DNA from: Rhodobiaceae bacterium UBA7378
Lineage (GTDB): Bacteria; Pseudomonadota; Alphaproteobacteria; RS24
Assembly: GCA_002469805.1 (NCBI GenBank)
Contig: DKNW01000093.1
Location: 13,319-22,456, forward strand
Reading direction: 5' to 3'
DNA length: 9,138 nucleotides
Shown here piece by piece: positions 1 to 5,837 of this stretch. Each line of letters begins with the position of its first letter. The stretch's first letter is position 1. The translations under genes and the position numbers were made by a program. The notes beneath the pieces were generated by a model that searched no databases, was not told where the DNA came from, and saw only the letters and a list, made by a program, of their open reading frames with translations.

Positions 1-42
1 GCAAGTGCCCCTAAATTAAAGGCAAGCGCCCCTAAATTAGAG
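1..42. repeat. Two tandem 21-bp units at the 3' end of the dioxygenase gene
   Basis: Positions 1-21 and 22-42 are adjacent direct copies, identical at 19 of 21 positions (differences at unit positions 6 and 19). Both contain CGCCCCTAAATTA or TGCCCCTAAATTA. On the minus strand the unit carries the TAA stop of the dioxygenase gene, and because the unit is a multiple of three the second copy repeats the same stop in the same frame. The array may continue left of the window. I see no terminator hairpin in it. Function unknown; it could simply be a slippage duplication. Confidence 0.7.
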
Positions 43-1128
43 GCTACCTCCTTTGATCACGAGTTCAACGAGGTTTGGAACCGCTGTGCGAAAATCATCT
101 ACGGCCTCAAGCGGCAGCGACATATTAAAGCTGGAATGTGGCGTTGGCCCGTATTGCCCCTTCACCACATCAACAAAGGAAATATCCTGTGGCGGTTTAT
201 CTGCTGTCATCAGATCGCCATCTGTCCAGTGTTCCAGAATAAACCCCGCCGGATCACGCCAGTAATCATAAAGTTGGCTACCCAGCAGATGCCGGCCAAT
301 GCCCCACTCATGGGTGTATTTCCCCGTCGTCATCATATGAAAATGTCCGGCCATCAAATCATCGAGAGATTTTTCCAGCTCGAAGCCGGCATGTCCGAAT
401 GTGCCGTGGAAAGGCTCGGCTTCCGGCGGCAAGGCGACGACGTTTAAAGTGTGGTGGTCGCTCGGCATGTCACCATTATCGCAACGGATAAAAGCGCCGC
501 CCACATTACCGTCGGGCGCGATGATATTGTCTGAGACAATCATTCCCAGCACGTCGTGATACCATTGAATACTCACTGGTCCGTTACTCACATTAATCGC
601 GGTATGCCCCAGCCGCATCACACTGCTTGGCAGCGCGTAGCGCATATTGCCCGCACTGTCGATTTCCCATTCATCCGCCCCATTGCCAAAGCGCTGGGTT
701 TCGTTCAGGCGTTTTTTCTGTTTACCAGAGTTAAGAACTGGCACGCTTTCATCAATCGGATTTGATTTGTTAACGCCCTGATAAACCTCGACACCTAGCC
801 CATCCGGGTCAGTGAGACGCACCATCTTGCCGCCAATGATAGCATCACCATTTTCGATCTCGGCCCCCTGCAATGCCGCCAGCGCTTCTAATTCCTCAAT
901 CGTGTTCACTTCATAGCCTGCGGCGATGAAGGCATCTGCGTCGCCTTTTTGGGCAGTATAAATATATGCGTCTGTGCCTGTGCCGCGATAGTAAATCGAG
1001 TTTGCGTCGGCGTTTTCGGTTACAGCGATCATGCCAAAATCTTCCAGATATTTGGCTTGTGCCCCGAGGTCACGCAACTGAAAGCGCACAAAAATAATGT
1101 CAGAAACTTTTGCAATTGGTTGGGTCAT
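37..1128 (-). CDS. Type I (VOC-fold) extradiol catechol dioxygenase
   Basis: The product (363 aa) is predicted to cleave a catechol-type ring next to the two hydroxyls, using non-haem Fe(II) and O2, in the cytoplasm. An N-terminal VOC module spans about residues 8-118, a linker 120-168, and the catalytic VOC module 172-302. The 2-His-1-Glu metal site is visible: H175 (LGHTAINV), H246 (FGHAGFEL) and E299 (FILEHW). The second-shell residues of biphenyl-2,3-diol dioxygenase also have counterparts: H226 (DHHTLNVV), H280 (GRHLLG) and Y289, the last exactly 10 residues before the metal Glu as in BphC. At 363 aa it is longer than the usual 290-310, mainly through the linker and tail. It is the last gene of the minus-strand operon; its ATG overlaps the upstream stop by 4 nt (ATGA), preceded by GAGGAG. 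Ring-cleavage chemistry is well supported; the substrate is not predictable. Confidence 0.85.
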   Translation of the reverse strand: MTQPIAKVSDIIFVRFQLRDLGAQAKYLEDFGMIAVTENADANSIYYRGTGTDAYIYTAQKGDADAFIAAGYEVNTIEELEALAALQGAEIENGDAIIGGKMVRLTDPDGLGVEVYQGVNKSNPIDESVPVLNSGKQKKRLNETQRFGNGADEWEIDSAGNMRYALPSSVMRLGHTAINVSNGPVSIQWYHDVLGMIVSDNIIAPDGNVGGAFIRCDNGDMPSDHHTLNVVALPPEAEPFHGTFGHAGFELEKSLDDLMAGHFHMMTTGKYTHEWGIGRHLLGSQLYDYWRDPAGFILEHWTDGDLMTADKPPQDISFVDVVKGQYGPTPHSSFNMSLPLEAVDDFRTAVPNLVELVIKGGSL

Positions 1129-1508
1129 TGGGTCATCTCCTCATCCATTTCCTTCCACACAGTATCCAGAACGCCGCTGGCGGTGATAGCCACCGGCCAG
1201 CCTGCATAATGGGCTACGTGCAAGATAACTTCTTCAATGGTCGCGCGGTCTATGCCGAGATTGCGTGCCCCGCGAAAATGCAGAACCAGCTCATGCTCGC
1301 GGTTAAGCGCAATCAGCGTCGTCAGGGTTATGAGGCTGCGTTGTTGTAATTCGAGCCCGTCGCGTGTCCAGATTGTGCCGAACAAAGCCTGCAAAGTGTG
1401 CGCCCGCAAGTCATCCCCGAGTGATGGATTTGCTTTCGACAGCAGGCCCAGTTTCTCGACAATGGCCGCGCCTGCAGCCATTTTTTCCTCATCAATATCA
1501 TAGCTCAT
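1125..1508 (-). CDS. Carboxymuconolactone decarboxylase (CMD) family protein
   Basis: A 127-aa, single-domain cytoplasmic protein of the size of PcaC-type gamma-carboxymuconolactone decarboxylase. The family core is continuous: FGTIWTRDGL (43-52), QQRSLITLTTLIALNR (55-70), ELVLHFRGARNLGI (73-86) and EEVILHVAHYAGWP (92-105), with conserved H77, H97 and H100. It contains no cysteine at all, so it is not an AhpD-type CxxC peroxidase of the same superfamily. A true beta-ketoadipate role is doubtful, since no protocatechuate 3,4-dioxygenase or cycloisomerase is nearby. In this operon it more likely decarboxylates or isomerises a ring-cleavage intermediate (inference). AAAGGA lies about 7 nt before the ATG. 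The gene starts 14 nt after the GST stop and overlaps the dioxygenase start by 4 nt, so translation is probably coupled. Confidence 0.85.
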   Translation of the reverse strand: MSYDIDEEKMAAGAAIVEKLGLLSKANPSLGDDLRAHTLQALFGTIWTRDGLELQQRSLITLTTLIALNREHELVLHFRGARNLGIDRATIEEVILHVAHYAGWPVAITASGVLDTVWKEMDEEMTQ

Positions 1509-1522
1509 TGCATGTCCTTTCG

Positions 1523-2401
1523 TTACGTCTGGTTTGCGAGACGCTTGCCCAGCTCATCTGCCAGAAGCGGTAAAAAGGGTGACGGTTGGCCCTTGTAAAT
1601 GTCATCCATGGCGGCGCGCCATTCCCAGCTATGGAAGTCGAGAATCGCCGGTTTGTAACTCGGTCGCGCTTGCAAGCGTTGCCAATAGGCGGTGAGATGC
1701 GGCAGGTGTTCGGACGTGAAAATCGTACCGAGATGAACATCTTCCAGCCGATGGAAATGCGCCGTCATCATCACATCCAGCAGCGAATAATTGCCGAACA
1801 TATATGCCCGTCCGTCGGACATGCGTTTCTCGTTATCTGCCAAACCCTGCGCGAGGCGCCGAATAAATTTCTCGTAAAGTGGCTTGGGCAAACCCCCGCG
1901 CAAGCGCAACACACAAAACGCGATCTTGCGCATGCGGTCGGGGTGCTTGGTCAGATAATCCCACATCACCCTCAAGGCTGGGCGGCGCTTGAGAATGTTC
2001 GCAAGGATATACGTGCTGGCACCGGCAATTGAGGTACCGAAATTTTCACCCAACGCCACGTCGCTGCGCAGAGCATTTTCATGCACCAGACCGTCCAATG
2101 CCGCCATGCCGTCATCGGTTTGCGGCAAGAGCTTTGTGCCTTGTTGCGGCGCATAATTATCCAGATAGCGCAGGATCTCCCAGCTATTGTAAAGCGGTGC
2201 GCCATTGTGCACGAGGACAGGCACAACGACATTCGGATTGATTTTCTTGAACGCGGGCGACAAGTTTTCGCCTGTCAACTCCAAATGCATGTGATGCGAT
2301 GTATAGCCAATTTGCTTTTCGTTCAGCGCCAGGCGCACCATTTGTGAGCAAAGGGATTCGCCATAATGGTAAAGCTCGAACTCTGTCTCGTGCGGTATCA
2401 T
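1523..2401 (-). CDS. Glutathione S-transferase family protein (292 aa)
   Basis: A thioredoxin-fold N-terminal domain covers about residues 8-85: LYHYGESLCSQMVRLAL (10-26) carries the S16-L-C18-S active-site loop, V60-P61 is the cis-proline, and NSWEILRYL (72-80) is the glutathione gamma-glutamyl contact region. The all-helical C-terminal domain follows from about 100, with the N-capping-like segment YMFGNYSLLDVMMTAHF (200-216). At 292 aa it is longer than classical GSTs (200-230 aa). The SxCS loop resembles zeta-class enzymes, which isomerise maleylpyruvate or maleylacetoacetate. Its place directly after an FAH-fold hydrolase, as in gentisate and homogentisate pathways, fits glutathione-dependent cis-trans isomerisation. 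Conjugation or ether cleavage remains possible. It starts 13 nt after the hydrolase stop; only a weak CAGGTG ribosome site is visible, so coupling is likely. Confidence 0.85.
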   Translation of the reverse strand: MIPHETEFELYHYGESLCSQMVRLALNEKQIGYTSHHMHLELTGENLSPAFKKINPNVVVPVLVHNGAPLYNSWEILRYLDNYAPQQGTKLLPQTDDGMAALDGLVHENALRSDVALGENFGTSIAGASTYILANILKRRPALRVMWDYLTKHPDRMRKIAFCVLRLRGGLPKPLYEKFIRRLAQGLADNEKRMSDGRAYMFGNYSLLDVMMTAHFHRLEDVHLGTIFTSEHLPHLTAYWQRLQARPSYKPAILDFHSWEWRAAMDDIYKGQPSPFLPLLADELGKRLANQT

Positions 2402-2414
2402 TCAGGCACCTGTT

Positions 2415-3293
2415 TTATGCGATCATCGTGCCGACTGGATCGTTCTCGACAATGTTTTCAATTGAGCCAAGTGCCCCGAAATCGCATGTCACCACGTCGC
2501 CGGGCTTCAGCCATGGCTGGCCTTCCATCCATAGCGCTACACCCGATGTCGTGCCGGTCAAGATAACGTCACCTGGATACAAGGTGCAGACCGTCGACAA
2601 ATGATTGATCAGTGTCGGGATATCAAACACTAGAAGGCTAGTGTTTGAGCTTTGGCGTTGCTCGCCATTCACCAGACAAGTGAAATCGAGGTTAGCGAAA
2701 TCCAGTTCATCCGGCGTCACCAGTGCAGGCCCCATGGGGCAATGGCTGTCCCAGCTTTTGCCCATCGTCATGGTTTGCGACGCCATTTGCCAGTCACGAA
2801 TTGAAACATCATTCGCCACCATGCCGCCCGCGATCACCTCATGCGCGCGGTCCTTGGGCACGCGGCGGCAGGTTTTGCCGATCACGATTGCAAGCTCGGC
2901 TTCATAGTCCAGCTGTGGCGATTCCGGCGGCAGGTAAATAGGATCAAACGGGCCAGTCACGGATGAATTTTGTTTGGTGAACAGCATTGGCGTCTTCGGT
3001 GTCGGGAAATCCGGCATTGCTTCCTGCACTTCGGCGAGATGGTCGGAATAATTCAGGGCAACCGCCAAAACCTTGCCGGGCTGCGAAACGGGCGAGAGAA
3101 GTTTCACTTCGTTAAGCGCAAAATCATCGCCCTCGGCATTGCCGGCGGCCTCTATAGCGCTTTCACCAGCGCTCAAAAATGCGTTCATCTCGCGCGGCAA
3201 ATCCGGCGCGGCGCGCGACAAATCCGTGATATTTTGCCCCTGCATGACCCCAAGTCGTGTCGTGCCATTTTCTGTAAAAGTAACCAGTCTCAT
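2415..3293 (-). CDS. Fumarylacetoacetate hydrolase (FAH) superfamily enzyme
   Basis: A cytoplasmic 292-aa metal-dependent enzyme. The family cleaves or hydrates beta-diketo or 2-hydroxymuconate-type acids (fumarylpyruvate hydrolase, acylpyruvase, MhpD/HpcE types). The N-terminal domain is about residues 1-70 and the catalytic FAH fold about 74-288. Visible are LNYSDHLAE (80-88) with the H85/E88 pair that matches the FAHD1 His-Glu dyad, the metal ligands E131 and E133 in LDYEAELAIVIG with D162 in NDVSIRDWQ, K179 in GKSWDSHCPMGP, and GDVILTGT (241-248). The ATG at 3293 is chosen over a TTG 21 nt upstream because AGGAGGG sits 4 nt before it. It is the first gene of the four-gene operon, just downstream of a degenerate TetR operator. 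The family is certain; hydrolase, hydratase or decarboxylase activity cannot be told apart. Confidence 0.88.
   Translation of the reverse strand: MRLVTFTENGTTRLGVMQGQNITDLSRAAPDLPREMNAFLSAGESAIEAAGNAEGDDFALNEVKLLSPVSQPGKVLAVALNYSDHLAEVQEAMPDFPTPKTPMLFTKQNSSVTGPFDPIYLPPESPQLDYEAELAIVIGKTCRRVPKDRAHEVIAGGMVANDVSIRDWQMASQTMTMGKSWDSHCPMGPALVTPDELDFANLDFTCLVNGEQRQSSNTSLLVFDIPTLINHLSTVCTLYPGDVILTGTTSGVALWMEGQPWLKPGDVVTCDFGALGSIENIVENDPVGTMIA
2623..2648. repeat. Perfect 11-bp inverted repeat inside the FAH gene
   Basis: TCAAACACTAG (2623-2633) and CTAGTGTTTGA (2638-2648) are exact reverse complements around a 4-nt loop. It lies in codons for roughly residues 215-226 of the hydrolase. No T-run follows on either strand, so it is not a standard terminator. 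It could fold as a strong mRNA hairpin within the operon transcript, or be chance. Confidence 0.6.
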
Positions 3294-3297
3294 ATGT

Positions 3298-3304
3298 CCC
3301 TCCT
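3298..3304 (-). promoter_or_regulatory. Ribosome binding site of the FAH gene
   Basis: AGGAGGG on the minus strand ends 4 nt before the ATG at 3293. It decides the start in favour of this ATG, because the in-frame TTG at 3314 lies upstream of the site. It is the strongest Shine-Dalgarno sequence in the minus-strand operon, as expected for the first gene. Confidence 0.8.
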
Positions 3305-3324
3305 GTAAGCCCAATTAACTGTGT

Positions 3325-3340
3325 GAGGTTTTTAAACCTC
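3325..3340. promoter_or_regulatory. 16-bp palindrome in the FAH promoter region
   Basis: GAGGTTT (3325-3331), TT, AAACCTC (3334-3340) is a perfect 7-bp inverted repeat immediately next to a TGTCAAT half-site (3341-3347). It lies between the second TetR-type operator and the FAH start. On the minus strand it contains TTTAAA (3336-3331), a possible -10 that is 18 nt after TTGTCA (3360-3355). It could be a second regulator site or part of the promoter. A 2-nt loop makes a transcription terminator unlikely. Confidence 0.4.
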
Positions 3341-3342
3341 TG

Positions 3343-3379
3343 TCAATGGATAATTGACAATGTGTCAACTTTAAATTCT
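3343..3379. promoter_or_regulatory. Probable second TetR operator, upstream of the FAH-led operon
   Basis: Centred on 3361, this site has the same geometry as the perfect palindrome at 5711-5747: core TTGACA-ATG-TGTCAA (3354-3368) with a 3-bp spacer. Aligned arm by arm to that palindrome it matches at 14 of 17 positions (left) and 13 of 17 (right), while its own outer arms are not symmetric. It lies in the 93-nt gap between the monooxygenase stop and the FAH start, where a repressor could block a promoter for the four downstream genes. A candidate promoter overlapping it is TTGTCA (3360-3355) with TTTAAA (3336-3331). A weaker site than the divergent one would give graded control (inference). 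Confidence 0.72.
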
Positions 3380-3386
3380 TAACCGC

Positions 3387-4985
3387 TCATTCGGCGGCTG
3401 ATTTCAGATCACCGGTGAATAATTGATGCGCCAACACCGCTAGATGACCGTCCAATTGGTCGGCTGCGGGTGCCCCTTTGTTGGTCAGTGCGGCGTAAAT
3501 TTGACGGTCCGGACGAAGTAAAAATCCGCTAAGTTGATATTGCGCGGCCATGCGCGACACCATTGCCTCGGTTTCCACCAAATCATCGCCCAGCGCCAAA
3601 ACAGTGCAGCCAATCTGTGGGTGTTTATCCGCAGCCCCTTGCAAATCGGACTTATCGGTCGCGTGCATCGCCAGCACGCAAAAACCCTCGGGCAAAAACA
3701 CATCAAGCCGCGCGGTCTCTTCGGGCGTCGTGCCCCGGTGCATGACCGGTTGGGGAATTTGCCGGCCAGACGCCTGATCACCGGATAAAAGCCCGTGGCC
3801 CAGCCGCCATGTCTGGCCAAATTCAATGCCGCCCATCAGTTTCGGTATCAACTTACCAAGGCGGAAAAACGTGTCGCGTACGAAAGCCTTGAAGCGGTCG
3901 CGCGTCTGGATAATCTCACCAATGCGCACGGCTTGCTTGATCACGGCGCGGACATGCGCGTGGCGTTCGCTATGATAGCTGTTAAGAATTTCCGGGTCGT
4001 ACTGCCCGCCCAATACGCCTGCGAGTTTCCAAACCAGATTTTCAGCGTCGCGCAAGCCAGCGCACATGCCTTGACCCAAAAATGGGGGCATTTGGTGGGC
4101 TGCATCGCCCATTAAAAACACGCGTCCGTCACGCATCTGCTCGGCCAGCAGGCCGTGAAACTCATAGACTTTCGAGCGCAAAATTTGACCCTGATCGGCG
4201 CAGATATCTGGCGACAAGTGCCGTAAATAAGGCGCCATCATCGCCCGCACGGCGCTTTCTTCTTCCATGGCATCAGGGTTATCGCCTTGTGTTACCATGA
4301 ACTCCCAGCGAATGTGCTGACCGGCGCAAGGCACCAGCGTGCCGGGGCGTGCAGGATCGCAAAACTGGTAAATATCGCGCTTAAAGGAGACATCCGGCTC
4401 CAGTTCCCAATCGACGACCAACCACGGCTCATCGCAATCCATGTCTTCCAGCGGAATATCCAATAAGCGACGCACGAGGCTATCGGCCCCGTCAGCACCA
4501 ATGAGGTAAGACGTATGCAGTTTCTGGGTATCGCCACTATCCGCGTGCTTAAGCGACACCTCGATGCCGTTATCGTCTTGCACCAAATCGGTAACTGCCC
4601 AACCAAGTTGTTCGCTCACACTGTCAAACTGGCGCAGATTGTCGCGCAAATGTTTTTCGACGAGGGGCTGGCGGAAAAAAATATCTGCCGGCCATCCAGC
4701 TGTCTGTGGAAGTTGATCCATCTCGACCCTCATGAGCGAGGCACCCCGGCCGTTCACGAAATTCAGGGAATCATTGCATGCGCTTTGCGCGATAATGCTG
4801 TCGGCGAGCCCAATCGATTGAAAAATCCGCATGGTTTCGCCATCAAAATGCACGCCGCGCGGAATGTCATATATGGCGGATTGCGGGTCTACGACAAGCG
4901 TGCGGATATTGTGCTTCCCAAGCAAATTTGCGGCTAACGCGCCGGTCGGACCGAAGCCGGCAATAATTACATCATAATCGGTCAA
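3387..4985 (-). CDS. FAD-dependent aromatic ring hydroxylase, MhpA-like
   Basis: A 532-aa group A flavoprotein monooxygenase, close in length to E. coli MhpA (554 aa). It is predicted to add one hydroxyl to a phenolic ring using NAD(P)H and O2 in the cytoplasm, giving the catechol for the dioxygenase. Motifs: the Rossmann GxGxxG in IIAGFGPTGALAAN (7-20), the DG motif in LIGADGADSLVR (161-172), and the FAD ribityl GD motif in GRVFLMGDAAHQMPPFLGQG (287-306) followed by the helix LRDAENLVWKLAGVL. The C-terminal part from about 400 resembles the thioredoxin-like domain of the phenol/MhpA hydroxylases. The start is TTG: no in-frame ATG occurs before residue 52, and the FAD motif begins at residue 4. 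AAGGA lies about 10 nt upstream. It is 39 nt downstream of tetR, so probably co-transcribed and repressed with it. Substrate not predictable. Confidence 0.88.
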   Translation of the reverse strand: MTDYDVIIAGFGPTGALAANLLGKHNIRTLVVDPQSAIYDIPRGVHFDGETMRIFQSIGLADSIIAQSACNDSLNFVNGRGASLMRVEMDQLPQTAGWPADIFFRQPLVEKHLRDNLRQFDSVSEQLGWAVTDLVQDDNGIEVSLKHADSGDTQKLHTSYLIGADGADSLVRRLLDIPLEDMDCDEPWLVVDWELEPDVSFKRDIYQFCDPARPGTLVPCAGQHIRWEFMVTQGDNPDAMEEESAVRAMMAPYLRHLSPDICADQGQILRSKVYEFHGLLAEQMRDGRVFLMGDAAHQMPPFLGQGMCAGLRDAENLVWKLAGVLGGQYDPEILNSYHSERHAHVRAVIKQAVRIGEIIQTRDRFKAFVRDTFFRLGKLIPKLMGGIEFGQTWRLGHGLLSGDQASGRQIPQPVMHRGTTPEETARLDVFLPEGFCVLAMHATDKSDLQGAADKHPQIGCTVLALGDDLVETEAMVSRMAAQYQLSGFLLRPDRQIYAALTNKGAPAADQLDGHLAVLAHQLFTGDLKSAAE

Positions 4986-5024
4986 CCCATACCTATCCTT
5001 AAACTCTATCCTTACGCCCTAGCC

Positions 5025-5663
5025 TTAGGTGCTGCGCAAAATCTCATTCAACATCCCGGGGTCGCCGCCCGCGCCCCGCAATAGAATGTGCAGAGCGCTA
5101 GCAGCTTCATGGGGCGGCACGGGCTTGTCGGCGTGGCGTGCCAGCAGGCTTAAAATACCGGCGACGTATACATGCATAAAAATATCAATCTGCGTATCGT
5201 CGAGGTCGAGGCTACCTTCGCCGATCGCGGCTTTAATATCGCGGCGCAGATTTTCCATGCGCATATGGGTGAAGGCCGGGTCTGCGCCCATCAGCTTGAC
5301 GATCGCTTTGCCGCGATTTCTATCACGCTGCGTCACTCGCACAAGATTAAACGGGATGCGCGCAAGGCGGTAAAGTGCGCGATCGTCTTTGGCTTCTTGG
5401 GCTTCATAAAGCGCCTCCAGTCGGTCAATTTCGCGCCGGATCATGGCATCCAGAAGTTCGTCCACAGTGGCAAAATAAGTGTAAAAGCTTGGCCGTTTCA
5501 TCTGCGCGGCGGCGCAAATATTGCCGGCCGTCAGCTCGCGCGGCGACATATCAGCCAGCAAATCCAGCCCGGCATCCATCAGTGCTTCGCGCGCACGCGC
5601 GCCTTTGCGCCCCGCAATATCGGCTTTTTGTACCGGTCTGGATTTTGTCTGGCTGGCCTGCAT
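5025..5663 (-). CDS. TetR/AcrR family transcriptional regulator
   Basis: A 212-aa ligand-responsive repressor from the ATG at 5663. A GTG at 5681 would add six residues, but GAGGGAG lies about 9 nt before the ATG and favours the shorter form. The N-terminal TetR_N domain covers about residues 20-75. The helix-turn-helix LTAGNICAAAQMKRPSFYTYF (44-64) ends in the family's typical Y-x-YF then DELLDAM. The rest is a helical ligand and dimer domain of normal size. It is divergent from the GST/b561/sulfatase operon, and a perfect palindrome lies 48 bp upstream of its ATG, the classic layout for autorepression plus control of the divergent genes. A second similar site precedes the FAH operon. The inducer is probably the aromatic substrate or an intermediate (inference). 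Confidence 0.88.
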   Translation of the reverse strand: MQASQTKSRPVQKADIAGRKGARAREALMDAGLDLLADMSPRELTAGNICAAAQMKRPSFYTYFATVDELLDAMIRREIDRLEALYEAQEAKDDRALYRLARIPFNLVRVTQRDRNRGKAIVKLMGADPAFTHMRMENLRRDIKAAIGEGSLDLDDTQIDIFMHVYVAGILSLLARHADKPVPPHEAASALHILLRGAGGDPGMLNEILRST

Positions 5664-5693
5664 CTCTATGCGCTCCCTCACGTCTCATGCGCT

Positions 5694-5722
5694 TTCGCAT
5701 GTCAGCTAGATAAATTTATAAT
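5694..5722 (+). promoter_or_regulatory. Candidate sigma-70 promoter for the GST/b561/sulfatase operon
   Basis: TTCGCA (5694-5699), a 17-bp spacer and a consensus TATAAT (5717-5722) on the plus strand. The -10 lies within the left arm of the palindromic operator, so a bound repressor would occlude it. By symmetry the minus strand also carries TATAAT (5741-5736), but I see no convincing -35 for it. Predicted by eye only. Confidence 0.45.
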
Positions 5723-5747
5723 TGACATACTGTCAATTATAAATTTA
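5711..5747. promoter_or_regulatory. Perfect 37-bp palindromic operator in the divergent promoter region
   Basis: TAAATTTATAATTGACA (5711-5727), spacer TAC, then its exact reverse complement (5731-5747). Seventeen-bp perfect arms with a 3-bp spacer, between divergent tetR and GST genes, is what a dimeric TetR-family repressor would bind. It contains TATAAT and TTGACA on both strands, so binding would cover promoter elements in both directions. The core TTGACA-N3-TGTCAA recurs at 3354-3368. A cruciform or transcript hairpin is also possible, but the position argues for an operator. Confidence 0.85.
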
Positions 5748-5778
5748 CCCTGTTGGGGTGGGCCACGCAGATTTATGG

Positions 5779-5814
5779 AAATTTCAGAAAATTTGCCAGA
5801 ATTTCGTGGGAATT
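5779..5814 (+). other. Phased A/T tracts, possible intrinsically bent DNA
   Basis: AAATTT (5779-5784), AAAATTT (5788-5794), AATTT (5800-5804) and AATT (5811-5814) have centres spaced 10, 10 and 11 bp apart, about one helical turn each. Such phased AnTn tracts usually curve DNA. The block lies in the leader between the palindromic operator and the ribosome site of the second GST. Confidence 0.5.
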
Positions 5815-5820
5815 AAGAGT

Positions 5821-5830
5821 AGGGGAGGAA
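5821..5830 (+). promoter_or_regulatory. Strong ribosome binding site defining a TTG start
   Basis: AGGGGAGGAA contains GGAGG at 5824-5828, 9 nt before the TTG at 5838. No in-frame ATG occurs upstream of the conserved thioredoxin-fold motif, so this site supports TTG as the start of the second GST. Confidence 0.72.
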
Positions 5831-5837
5831 CCAGACC

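Noticed and set aside
2273..2278. Lone TGTCAA half-site within the first GST gene
   Set aside because: No TTGACA partner at the 3-bp spacing, and it lies in coding sequence. A similar lone half-site at 4622-4627 was dismissed for the same reason.
3294..3314. TTG start 21 nt upstream of the FAH ATG
   Set aside because: The Shine-Dalgarno AGGAGGG lies between the two candidates and serves the ATG at 3293. The extra seven residues fall over the ribosome site.
3409..3418. TCACCGGTGA palindrome near the end of the hydroxylase gene
   Set aside because: Ten bp, inside codons and without flanking symmetry or a T-run; expected by chance at this length.
4982..4990. Three-codon frame ATGGGTTGA on the minus strand overlapping the TTG start of the hydroxylase
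   Set aside because: Too short to call a leader peptide, with no supporting signal beyond its position.
4986..5024. Possible terminator between the TetR and hydroxylase genes
   Set aside because: Only a 4-5 bp CCTA/TAGG pairing is present with no T-run, so the two genes are more likely co-transcribed.
5664..5681. GTG start for the TetR gene
   Set aside because: Possible, but GAGGGAG is placed to serve the ATG at 5663, and the extra six residues add nothing conserved.
5172..5816. Long plus-strand open frame opposite the TetR gene
   Set aside because: It is antisense to a clear TetR protein, shows no family motif, and runs through the palindromic operator, so it is a shadow frame.
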